A stretch of DNA of 33,231 bases from Halobacteriales archaeon SW_10_66_29 (GTDB lineage Archaea; Halobacteriota; Halobacteria; Halobacteriales; Haloarculaceae). Each line of letters starts with the position of its first letter. Positions within the stretch are counted from its first letter, which is position 1. The notes under the pieces are model-generated. The model saw nothing but the letters and a program-made list of their open reading frames with translations, ran no database searches and was not told the DNA's origin. The translations under genes were made by a program, and so were the position numbers. The stretch is from assembly GCA_003022845.1 (NCBI GenBank), contig PXSF01000070.1:1-33231 (forward strand), written 5' to 3'. This document shows positions 1 to 9,265 of the stretch, piece by piece.

Positions 1-139
1 TCTTTAATTTCTTCCCCGAGGTACTATCGATTCTCGAACGACAGCGAGCCCCCCGAGTCGAGACGGTCGGGGGCTTCCACTTCATACACTGCCTTTGCAA
101 TTCTTTTCTCTATCATTAACGGATTTTCGTCCGTCAGTA

Positions 140-892
140 TCAGGCCCGGTCGGCCAGCGCCGCCAGCGTGACCGCCACGCCGACCAGCGCGAGGGCGGCG
201 CCAGCGGTCAGATCGGCGCTCTCGCTGCCGAGCGCGCCAGCGCCGCCGTCGAACGCGATCCAGGCGCCGTAGCCGACGCCGGCGGCGACCAGCGCCGCCC
301 CGGCGAGCCCGGCGAGGATGGCGCCGGTCGGTCCCAGCCGGCCCGGCTGTCTGTTCTCCTCGTAGCGCTCCAGCGTCGACCACATGACGGCCTCGACGTT
401 GTCCTGGAGGTGTTCGACCTGGCCCTGCAGGTAGTTGTTGAGCGTCTCCTCGTGTTCGTCCAGTTGCGCTTTCCGCTCGGCGAGCTCCTGCTCCTGGGCC
501 TCGATCTCGCGTTCGCGCTCGTCAAGCGCCTGCTCGCGCTTGTTCAGGCTGACCTTCCTGTCCTGGAGCTGTCCCCGGAGCTCCGAAAGCTCCTCCCGGC
601 GCTCGTCGAGCTCCCGCTCGCGTTCGTCGAGCTCTCGTTCCCGCTCGTGGAGGGCTGTTTCACGCTCGTCGAGCTCCTCGGCCTGCTTCTCGATGCCCTT
701 CTCGCGCTGGTCCAGCGCGCGCTCGCGCTCGTCCAGTTCGGCCTCCCGGCTGTCGGCGCCGTCGCCGTCGCCGCTGGGTGTCCCCTCGCCGCCCGTGCCG
801 TCGGCTGTCGCCCCGTCCGCCGGTTCGTCACCGTTCGCGGCGCTCTCGGCGGGCGGCTCGTCGGAGTGCTGGCGGTCCGTTTCGTCGACCAT
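140..892 (-). CDS. Coiled-coil protein with C-terminal pair of transmembrane segments (haloarchaeal hypothetical)
   Basis: ORF 140..1057(-), likely start at MVDETDRQ (cat at 890-892). Repetitive LDERERELDERE heptad-like region followed by two hydrophobic stretches (GAILAGLAGAALVAAGVGYGAWIAF; LTAGAALALVGVAVTLAAL). Confidence 0.75.
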   Translation of the reverse strand: MVDETDRQHSDEPPAESAANGDEPADGATADGTGGEGTPSGDGDGADSREAELDERERALDQREKGIEKQAEELDERETALHERERELDERERELDERREELSELRGQLQDRKVSLNKREQALDEREREIEAQEQELAERKAQLDEHEETLNNYLQGQVEHLQDNVEAVMWSTLERYEENRQPGRLGPTGAILAGLAGAALVAAGVGYGAWIAFDGGAGALGSESADLTAGAALALVGVAVTLAALADRA

Positions 893-958
893 ACGCGACC
901 CAACATGCCGGAACACCGTTATACTATCGGCGCTGCCACGTCGTCGGAGTTCAAACCT

Positions 959-1014
959 CGCACGCACGCGCCACGCACGCGCCGCGCATGCATCGCGCAC
1001 GCGCCGTGCACACC
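959..1014. repeat. Alternating purine-pyrimidine (CG/CA-rich) tract between the coiled-coil gene and topA
   Basis: cgcacgcacgcgccacgcacgcgccgcgcatgcatcgcgcacgcgccgtgcacac: successive 9-13 nt runs of strict R/Y alternation. Confidence 0.7.
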
Positions 1015-1091
1015 CGCGCTGTCTGTCGGTTTCTCGAAAGGCTTTAGAGGGGATCACGGCCTAGGGGTGACAACGAGACGGTGACCCCCAC

Positions 1092-4000
1092 GTGCAACTC
1101 ATCATCACCGAGAAGGACAACGCGGCCCGGCGGATCGCCGAGATTCTGAGCGACGGCAGCGCGACGGCGGAGCGCCACAACGGCGTCAACGTCTACCGCT
1201 GGGGCGGCACGCGCGTCGTCGGCCTGTCGGGGCACGTGGTCGGGCTGGACTTCCCCGAGGAGTACAGCAACTGGCGCGACGTCGAGCCGGTCGAGCTGAT
1301 CGACGCGGAGATCGTTACCGAGCCCACCCAGGAGAACATCGTCGGGACGCTCCGGGCGCTCGCGCGGGAGGCCGACGAGGCGATCATCGCCACCGACTAC
1401 GACCGCGAGGGGGAGCTGATCGGCAAGGAGGCCTACGAGCTCGTCCGCGAGGAGATCGACGGCCCGATCAACCGGGTCCGGTTCTCCTCGATCACCGACA
1501 CCGAGGTCCGCGGGGCGTTCGCCGAACCCGACGAGCTGGACTTCGACCTCGCGGCCGCCGGCGAGGCCCGCCAGATCATCGACCTCATCTGGGGCGCCGC
1601 CCTCACTCGGTTCCTCTCGCTGTCGGCCGGCCGAAGCTGATCGTCGACCGCGAGCGCGAGATCCAGGCGTTCGAGCCTGAAACGTACTGGGAGCTGTTTG
1701 CGGACCTCGGGAAAAACACCGCCGAGGGAACCTCGGCGAGCCGCGACGGAACTGGCGCTCCGTCGGACGGCGACGAGTTCGAGGCGCAGTACTTCTACGA
1801 GGACGACGGCACCGAGGCCGAACGCGTCTGGGAGCAGGAGGCCGCCGAGTCGGTCCACGAGAAACTGCGGGCCGCCGAGGCGGCGACCGTCACGTCGGTC
1901 AGTGAGCGCACCCGCACCGACAGCCCGCCCGAGCCGTTCAACACCACCGCGTTCATCAGCGCCGCCGGCTCGCTGGGCTACTCCGCCCAGCGCGCCATGT
2001 CCATCGCCGAGGAGCTGTACACCGCCGGCTACGTCACCTACCCCCGCACCGACAACACGGTCTACCCCGACGACCTCGAACCGGACACACTCCTGGATTC
2101 CTTCGTGGGAAGCACGGAGTTCGGCGAGGACGCCCGCTCGCTGCTCGAACTGGACGACATCGAGCCGACGCGGGGCGACGAGGAGACGACCGATCACCCG
2201 CCGATCCATCCCACGGACGAGCTGCCGGCGCGGGGCGATCTGAGCAGCGACGAGTGGGAGATCTACGAGCTGATCGTCCGGCGCTTTTTTGCGACCGTCG
2301 CGGAGCCGGCGACGTGGGCGCACCTGCGCGTGGTCGCGGAGGCCAACGGCTGCCGGCTGAAGGCCAACGGCAAGCGGCTGGTCGAGGCGGGCTACCACGC
2401 AGTGTACCCCTACGCCAGCACCAGCGAGAACTACGTCCCCGCCGTCGAGGAGGGCGAACGGCTGGCGCTCCGCGGCGTGGAGTTCGAGGAGAAGGAGACC
2501 CAGCCGCCGCGGCGGTACGGCCAGAGCCGGCTGATCCGGAAGATGGAGGAGATGGGGGTGGGGACGAAATGCTTGGCTGCAGATACGCCGGTTCTTCATC
2601 GTAATCAGGACGGAGATATTATTCGAACTCCAGTTTCCGATCTGTTCACTGAAGAATCTATCGTACTGGCGGATGGTAATACGGACATTGCAGTCAACGA
2701 TAGAGGGCCGACAACGCTTTCAATCGAAGAAAAGAGTAACCGCGTGACTGAACGACAAAAGACACTAATAAGCAGGCGCCCACTCGAACCCCACGAACAG
2801 GTCTTCCGGATCACTACGGTGAACGGTACCTTCTCAGTAACCACTGATCATCCGATCTACCGGAGTACTAGCGACGGATTCGAAGTCGTTCCTGCCTCCG
2901 AAGTTTCTCGGGGCGACTGTTTGTTGTCTACTCGCCAGGAGACCTCCATCGACTACGAGGGAGACGCCTCCATCATTACCTGGCCAGAGTTTGCTTCTTC
3001 GTGCGATATCTCTTCGAAGCTGTACGGTTCGAATTGCGGGAACCGGATTGCTGAAATCCGAAACAAACGGAACGAAACCCAGTATGAATTGGCCGGCCGG
3101 GTTGGTGTGGATCGGACGGCGCTCAGTGACTACGAGAACGGAAAACGCGACGTGCCGGTATGGATTCTCGGAGAACTCGAGATTCGTCCCGAAACACTCC
3201 ATGGATTGAATTACGATTTGGAGTTCGAGAACCCGTTCCCCCTTTATTGGAGTCCGGAACTCCTTCGGATAGTAGCGCATCTCCTTGGAGACGGATCGAT
3301 CCACGTAAACGATGAAGAGAACACTGTTGATGTCCGGTACCACAGTACCGACCACCGTCTCATCAGCCAGTTTGTTTCAGATATCCAGACTTTATTTGGG
3401 TTTACTCCGACTGTCTCTGAGCGAGATGGCCGGAAAAATCATCATAAAAGACGGTATCAAGTGAATCTCCCTGGTGCCGTAGGACGGATTCTGAAGTATA
3501 TTCTCGATACAGTGGTCGCACAGGCCTGTCCAGACGTCCCTGAACAGTTAGAGGCCTTGTTTGTCGGCGCACTGTTCGACGACGAGGGGCACATCTCACG
3601 AGAGAGGAAAATCTTCATATCGAATACTGATCACGGATTGCTCGCTGGAGTCTCGGAAATGCTTGGACGGATGAATATAGAGGCCAAGCTTGCGACGAAT
3701 CAGCACAAGCTCCATGTGAGGGGACGACAAAACGTCGAGCGGTTCCTCGATATCATACCCATTGCAGCTGATGAGAAGTTCTACCGTGGTCTTGATGCAC
3801 TTCGAGAGTACGACGTAGTCAAACGCAAGGCACTACTACTCGAATTGGCAGCTACTGAGCCGAAGAGTTCCGAAGAACTTGCGACACGTCTCGGAATCTC
3901 TCGAGGTCGGGTGAACGCTTACGTCCGAGAATTACGTGATGCGGGACACTTGGAAAAGAAGGTCGAAGGGAGTAATCGATCTAAGGATGGGCTTCGGACG

Positions 4001-5185
4001 ATCCGATACACTGCAACTTCGTTCAAGCAATCTATATACGCGACTGTACTCGATTATCCCGCTGAAATCGAGGTAATTGACGTTGAAGAACGCGATTACG
4101 ACGGTAATGTATATGACTTAACGATAGACGAGGCTGCACCGAACTTCGCCGTTCAGGGCGGCCCAGTCGTCCACAACTCGACGCGCCACCACACCATCGA
4201 GAAGCTGTACGACCGGGGGTACGTCGAGGACGACCCGCCGCGGCCGACGGCGCTGGCGGAGGCGGTCGTCGAGGCCGCCGAGGCGTTCGCGGATCTGGTC
4301 GTGAGCGAGGAGATGACCGCGCAACTGGAGCAGGACATGACGGCCATCGCCAACGGGGAGGCGACGCTCGAGGCGGTGACCGAGGAGTCACGGGAGATGC
4401 TCGAACAGGTGTTCGCGGAGCTGCGCAACTCCCGCGAGGACATCGGCGAGCACCTCCGGGAGTCGCTGAAGGCCGACCGACAGCTGGGCCCGTGTCCCGA
4501 CTGCGGCGAGACGCTTTTGGTCCGCCAGAGCAGCCGGGGGTCGTACTTCGTCGGCTGCGACGGGTTCCCCGACTGCCGGTACACGCTCCCGCTGCCCAGC
4601 ACCGGCGAGCCGCTCGTGCTCGACGACGTCTGCGAGGACCACGACATGCACCACGTGAAGATGCTCGCTGGCCGGGACACGTTCGTCCACGGCTGCCCGC
4701 GGTGTGCCGCCGACGCCGCCGACGAGAGCGAGGACCGTGTCATCGGCGCCTGCCCCGACTGCGGCGCGGAGCACGGCGGCGAACTCGCGATCAAACAGCT
4801 CCGGTCGGGCTCGCGGCTGGTCGGCTGCACCCGCTACCCAGACTGCGAGTACTCGCTGCCGCTGCCCCGCCGCGGCGACATCGAGGTCACCGACGCGCAC
4901 TGCGAGGAGCACGGCCTCCCCGAACTCCACGTCCACGACGGCGACGACGAGCCCTGGGAGCTGGGCTGTCCGATCTGCAACTACAGGGAGTACCAGGCCG
5001 AGCAGGCGATCGACGACCTCGAAGACGTCAACGGGATCGGCGAGGCGACCGCCGGGAAGCTGGGCGCGGTCGGCGTCGACTCCCCCGAGGACCTCCGCGA
5101 GGCCGACCCCGACAGCCTGGCCGACCAGCTCCAGGGCGTCACCGCAGACCAGCTCCGGGACTGGCAGGGACAGCTGGCCGACTGA
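1092..5185 (+). pseudogene. topA: DNA topoisomerase I (type IA), intein-containing, disrupted by an internal deletion/frameshift near 1628-1634 (or an assembly error)
   Basis: N-terminal Toprim (MQLIITEKDNAARRIAEIL..TDYDREGELIG), active-site region GYVTYPRTDN, C-terminal CxxC zinc modules and HhH tail. Frame changes from ...LTRFLSLSAGR to KLIVDREREIQAF..., losing the conserved GRVQ-PTL segment. Confidence 0.85.
2570..4177 (+). other. Intein (536 aa) with LAGLIDADG/DOD-type homing endonuclease, inserted in TopA between GVGTK and STRHHTIEKLYDRGYV
   Basis: Cys1 start (CLAADTPVLHRNQDGDI), block B TxxH (SVTTDHPIY), DOD motifs HLLGDGSIH and FVGALFDDEGHI, C-terminal YDLTIDEAAPNFAVQGGPVVHN followed by Ser+1. 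Composition visibly less GC-rich than the extein. Confidence 0.93.
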
Positions 5186-5295
5186 TACGGTCGTGCGTGA
5201 TTCTTTACCGTTGTGGGTTCACTCATCCCCCGCCTCAGCTCCTGAAACAGCCGATACTGCGACACGGTGCTGAAAATAGTCACGCACGACCGTAT
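5185..5295. mobile_element. MITE-like 111-bp inverted-repeat element (copy A)
   Basis: Perfect 16-bp terminal inverted repeats atacggtcgtgcgtga (5185-5200) / tcacgcacgaccgtat (5280-5295); first base overlaps the topA TGA stop. Family resemblance to 27584-27694 and 32696-32805. Confidence 0.7.
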
Positions 5296-5419
5296 GACGC
5301 CGACCGGCCGGCGACGACCCTCCGCGAGCGATCGGTGGATGCCGTCGGCCCCGGCGGTGGCGTGAACCTGTAAAAACAGACAGAAAATTTGATAATACTG
5401 CGGCGCGAAACGACGGACA

Positions 5420-5887
5420 ATGACGGATCCGACGAACACACTCCCGGGGGTGACCGCAGAGCGAATCCGCGAGCGGCTGCCGGAGGAGCGCGACCCGAAG
5501 GCGATCAAGCGCCTCGTCGCCGCCCGCGAGTACCTCGACGGGCTGTCGGTGCCGGCGATCGAGGCGAAGTACGGCTGGCCAGCACAGACGATCTACTCCT
5601 GGCTCGACCGGTTCGAGGGACGGGCGTTCGAGGACGCGCTGTACGACACGCCCTCGCCGGGGCGCGAACCGGCGCTCGACGCCGCCGAGCGGCGCCGGCT
5701 GGAGCGAGCGCTGGAGAATCTGCCGGCGGAGGCGGGCTACGACGCGTCCGCGTGGAGTACGGCCCTCGTCAGGAAATTCCTCCGAGAGAAATTTGATGTC
5801 GAGTACTCCCGCCGCCACGTTCGGCGGTTGATGCACGAGGCCGGCGTGCCGCCCGGGGGACGGACGACCCGCTCCGGACCCGAGTGA
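5420..5887 (+). CDS. HTH domain protein resembling the N-terminal (HTH/wHTH) half of IS630-type transposases, without DDE domain
   Basis: 155 aa: ERLPEERDPKAIKRLVAAREYLDGLSVPAIEAKYGWPAQTIYSWLDRFEGR...STALVRKFLREKFDVEYSRRHVRRLMHEAG; no DDE domain follows. Confidence 0.7.
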   Translation: MTDPTNTLPGVTAERIRERLPEERDPKAIKRLVAAREYLDGLSVPAIEAKYGWPAQTIYSWLDRFEGRAFEDALYDTPSPGREPALDAAERRRLERALENLPAEAGYDASAWSTALVRKFLREKFDVEYSRRHVRRLMHEAGVPPGGRTTRSGPE

Positions 5888-6119
5888 TGTGGAACGGAGT
5901 AACAGCTCGTGGCCGTGGTGCGAATCGTTCTCACGTGGGTATGATTCGACGCCGATCCGGCGCATCGCTACTGACGGGGAGTCGCTTCTGGCCCTCCCAG
6001 AGATTATGAGACAATATGTCTGAAAACTCGGCTGGCCGGAACCGATTCGGATCGCACAATCGTCAGATTTGACGGAGACAAAATACACAAGAGAATCTAC
6101 GCAGCTAGTTCGAACAAGC

Positions 6120-7160
6120 ATGGAGTACACCACCCTCGGTTCGACTGGAACGACGGTCTCGCAGCTGGCGTTCGGGACCTGGCGGTTCGGCCGCGAATCC
6201 GGCGGCGTCGTCGAGACGACGCGGGAGGAGGCCCACGACCTGCTTTCCGCGGCCTGGGACCGCGGCATCAACTTCATCGACACCGCCGACAGGTACGGCA
6301 ACCCCCACGGGACGGCCGAGCAGTACATCGGCGAGTGGCTGGAGTCCTACGACCGGGCGGATTTCGTCCTCGCGTCGAAAGTGTACTTCCCGTTCAACGG
6401 CCGCACAGGCGGCGAGCGCGAGCCCGGCCCCAACGACAGCGGCCTCGGCCGCAAACACGTCCGCGCACAGGTCGAGGGGACCCTCGACCGCCTCGGGACG
6501 GACTACCTGGACCTCTACTACATCCACCGCTGGGACGAGGCGACGCCGATCGAGGAGACGCTGGCGACGCTGAACGACCTCGTCCGCGAGGGCAAGATCC
6601 ACTACCTCGGCGCGTCGACGATGGCCGCCTGGCAGTTGACGAAGGCACTCTGGAAAAGCGACGTCAACGACTGGGAGCCGTTCAAGGTAGCGCAGCCGCT
6701 GTTCCACGCCGGCTACCGCGACGACATCACCGGCTACCTCGACGTCTGCATCGACCAGGACCTCGCAGTCTGTCCGTACTCGCCGCTGGCCGGCGGCTTC
6801 CTCACCGGGAAGTACGAGCGGACCGGCGAGGACCCGACGGACTTCGAGGGGCCCGAGGGCGCCCGCGGCGACATCTACGACTCCTTCGAGGAGTACTACC
6901 TCTCCGAGCGGGGCTGGCACGTCCTCGACGAAATCCGGGCGATCGCCGACGAGATCGACGCGACGCCCGCGCAGGTCGCGCTGCGCTGGCTGGTCGAGCA
7001 GCCCGACTTCACCTGCGTCCCGATCGTCGGCGCCCGGACTGTCGAGCAACTCGACGAGAACGTCGGCGCCGTCGACGTCTCGCTCGGTGACGACCAGTTC
7101 CAGCGGATCGTCGACGCCCGCTACGCCGAGTCCGGGACGCGCTACGGCCACCGGTGGTGA
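6120..7160 (+). CDS. Aldo/keto reductase
   Basis: MEYTTLGSTGTTVSQLAFGTWRFG, INFIDTADRYGN, DYLDLYYIHRWDEATPIEETLATLNDLVREGKIHYLGAS, C-terminal VPIVGARTVEQLDEN. Confidence 0.92.
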   Translation: MEYTTLGSTGTTVSQLAFGTWRFGRESGGVVETTREEAHDLLSAAWDRGINFIDTADRYGNPHGTAEQYIGEWLESYDRADFVLASKVYFPFNGRTGGEREPGPNDSGLGRKHVRAQVEGTLDRLGTDYLDLYYIHRWDEATPIEETLATLNDLVREGKIHYLGASTMAAWQLTKALWKSDVNDWEPFKVAQPLFHAGYRDDITGYLDVCIDQDLAVCPYSPLAGGFLTGKYERTGEDPTDFEGPEGARGDIYDSFEEYYLSERGWHVLDEIRAIADEIDATPAQVALRWLVEQPDFTCVPIVGARTVEQLDENVGAVDVSLGDDQFQRIVDARYAESGTRYGHRW

Positions 7161-7199
7161 GGTCCGGGGCCAGCGCGGCGACGGCTCCGTTCAGGACGG

Positions 7200-9143
7200 T
7201 CAGATCTCCGAGTGGTACGTGTACCCGTCGTCGAGCGCCTGTGCGTCCTCGGGGAGCAGCGCCACGACGACGAACGCGGCGTAATCGCTGACGTACTCGA
7301 CCAGCGCCGCGATCCGGTCGGAGTCGATCGCCTCCAGCGAATCCAGGAGGAGGAACGGGCAGTCCTCGTAGACCTCGTGGGCCAGGTAGCCCGCGAGCGC
7401 GAACACGAGCCCGGTGAGCTCGCGCTCGCTCTCGCTGAGGTGGTCGATCGTGTCCTCGTAGACAGTCCCGGCGTCAGTCCGGCGCACGATGTGGAGCTCG
7501 AACAGCCGTTTCGGAACGACGGACCGCCCCTCCCGCACTTCCGTCTCCTGGATCTCGAGCCAGATCCGCTCCAGGTTGTCGTACTCCAGCAGCGCCAGCA
7601 GGTCGTCCATCTGCGCGTTGAACTGCTCGACGGCCTCTTCCTCGATCCGCTCGATCCGCGTGCGCTGGTCGGCGATCCCCTCGCGGACCGATTCGAGTTC
7701 GGCCTCCAGCTGTTCGCGCCCGGACAGCCGCTCCTCGAGCCGGTCGATCTCCTCGCGCACCTCCGCACGCTCCTCGCGGAGTTGCTCCAGTTCGAACTCG
7801 TGCTCGTTGACCTCCCGGTGGAGCGCGAGCAGTTCGTCGTAGTCGTCGTCCTCGAGGGCGTCGACCTCGTCCTCGAGCCGGTCGATCTCCTCGTCGAGCG
7901 CCTCCCGCCGGGATTTGAGCTGCGAGAGCGTCTCCCGGCTCGCGGACAGCTCCGCCTCCAGCGAGGCGACCTCGTCCTCGATCCGCCCGGCACGGTCGCG
8001 GGTCCGTTCCAGTTCGGCCTTGCGCTCGCCGGCCTCCTCGATGCGGCGGTCGAGCTCGTTGACCCGCTCCATCAGCTCCGAGCGGGCTTCCCGGAGGCGC
8101 TCGCAGGTTTCCTCGATCGCACGTTGTTCGACCTCGGTGCCACAGGTCCAGCAGGCGACCGCCGACCCCTCGAGCAGCTCGTCCGTCGGCGAGCCGCCGT
8201 CGTCGCCCCCGTCGAGGAACTCCTCGACGACGTCAGTCTGTGTCCCCTCGAGCATGTCCTCGTTGAACTGGAGGATCCGCTGGAGGTCGGTCACCGACCC
8301 CTCGGCGTCGCTCTTCCGGGTCCGGAGACGGTCGATCTCGCCCTCGAGCTGGTCGATCTCCTCGACCGGAACCGCCGGGAGCTCATCACGTTCGGCCTCG
8401 AGCTGGTCGATCTCCTCGCGCAGGTCCGTCACCGTCGCCTCCTCGATCTCGATGTCGGAGGCGACGCGGTTGCGCTCCCGCCGCGTCGAGCGGAGCTGTT
8501 CGAGTGTCTCGTCGAGCTCCTCTTTCTCGGACCGGCGCTCCTCCAGGGACTCGTCGGCCGACTCCAGGCGTTCCCGTTTCGTCTCCAGGCCCGCCTCTGT
8601 CTCCTCGATCCGTTTCTCGACCGTCGTGAGCCGCTCCTGGAGACCCGGCAGCTGCTCGCTCAGCTCCCCGATCCGATCGAGTTCGGCCTGGAGCTCAGCC
8701 CGGCGGTCCGTGAGGCGGTCGATCTCGGCCTCGATCGCCTCGGTGTCGATCGGTTCCATGATGATCTCCCGCAGGTCGTCGCCGCGCAGGACCGCCTGCC
8801 GCACGGGGTTGGTCGCCAGCAGGAACGCGAACATGTCGGCGACTGCCGGCTCCGGGAGGTACGCTTCCCCGGTGGCTCTGACGGTCCCGTCCCCGGTCGG
8901 CTGCAGGCGCCGCTCGTACGTCTCGCCCCCGAGAGTCAGCTCGACGCGCCCGGCGTCGGCGTCGCCCTTGACGTTCACGTCGGTGCTCCCGGCCGCCGCC
9001 ATGATCGCCCGCAGGAACGACGTCCTGTTCGTCGCGTTTCGTCCCACCAGCACGTTGACCCCCGGCGCGAGGTCGACAGCGGTCTCCTCGATCCCCCCGA
9101 TCCGCTCGACTTCGAGGCTGGCGGCTTCGCTCGCTGTTTCCAT
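7200..9143 (-). CDS. Archaea-specific SMC/Rad50-like coiled-coil ATPase-related protein
   Basis: N-terminal IGGIEETAVDLAPGVNVLVGRNATNRTSFLRAIMAAAGS, long coiled coil with CWTCGTEVEQ zinc-hook-like CxxC, C-terminal LSESERELTGLVFALAGYLAHEVYEDCPFLLLDSLEAIDSDR (signature/Walker B-like). Confidence 0.85.
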   Translation of the reverse strand: METASEAASLEVERIGGIEETAVDLAPGVNVLVGRNATNRTSFLRAIMAAAGSTDVNVKGDADAGRVELTLGGETYERRLQPTGDGTVRATGEAYLPEPAVADMFAFLLATNPVRQAVLRGDDLREIIMEPIDTEAIEAEIDRLTDRRAELQAELDRIGELSEQLPGLQERLTTVEKRIEETEAGLETKRERLESADESLEERRSEKEELDETLEQLRSTRRERNRVASDIEIEEATVTDLREEIDQLEAERDELPAVPVEEIDQLEGEIDRLRTRKSDAEGSVTDLQRILQFNEDMLEGTQTDVVEEFLDGGDDGGSPTDELLEGSAVACWTCGTEVEQRAIEETCERLREARSELMERVNELDRRIEEAGERKAELERTRDRAGRIEDEVASLEAELSASRETLSQLKSRREALDEEIDRLEDEVDALEDDDYDELLALHREVNEHEFELEQLREERAEVREEIDRLEERLSGREQLEAELESVREGIADQRTRIERIEEEAVEQFNAQMDDLLALLEYDNLERIWLEIQETEVREGRSVVPKRLFELHIVRRTDAGTVYEDTIDHLSESERELTGLVFALAGYLAHEVYEDCPFLLLDSLEAIDSDRIAALVEYVSDYAAFVVVALLPEDAQALDDGYTYHSEI

Positions 9144-9203
9144 ACCACGGTTTCCACGTGCCGGCGTAAAAAGTCATTCGATCACGCCGGTTCCGCCATG
9201 CCC

Positions 9204-9225
9204 GTTACAGGAGAACTATTGTAAC
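9204..9225. promoter_or_regulatory. Putative operator dyad GTTACA-N10-TGTAAC
   Basis: gttacaggagaactattgtaac; ~60 bp upstream of the SMC-like start on the minus strand. Confidence 0.55.
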
Positions 9226-9241
9226 GACTATCGCGTCATAC

Positions 9242-9263
9242 GTTACAACCGTACTACTGTAAT
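9242..9263. promoter_or_regulatory. Second putative operator dyad GTTACA-N10-TGTAAT
   Basis: gttacaaccgtactactgtaat; same architecture and spacing as 9204-9225, 38 bp away. Confidence 0.55.
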
Positions 9264-9265
9264 TG

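Noticed and set aside
459-740. Tandem DNA repeats in the coiled-coil gene as a possible CRISPR or satellite array
   Set aside because: Periodicity is explained by protein-level DERE heptad repeats; no conserved repeat/spacer structure.
1092-1660. Programmed frameshift or tRNA-like/archaeal intron explanation for the topA frame break
   Set aside because: No slippery sequence, and the break coincides with missing conserved residues rather than inserted sequence, so a deletion (real or artefactual) fits better.
7212-9224. 670-aa plus-strand ORF antisense to the SMC-like gene
   Set aside because: Typical GC-rich antisense open frame; low-complexity L/V/R/D composition, no domain logic, and the minus-strand ORF has clear SMC-like motifs.
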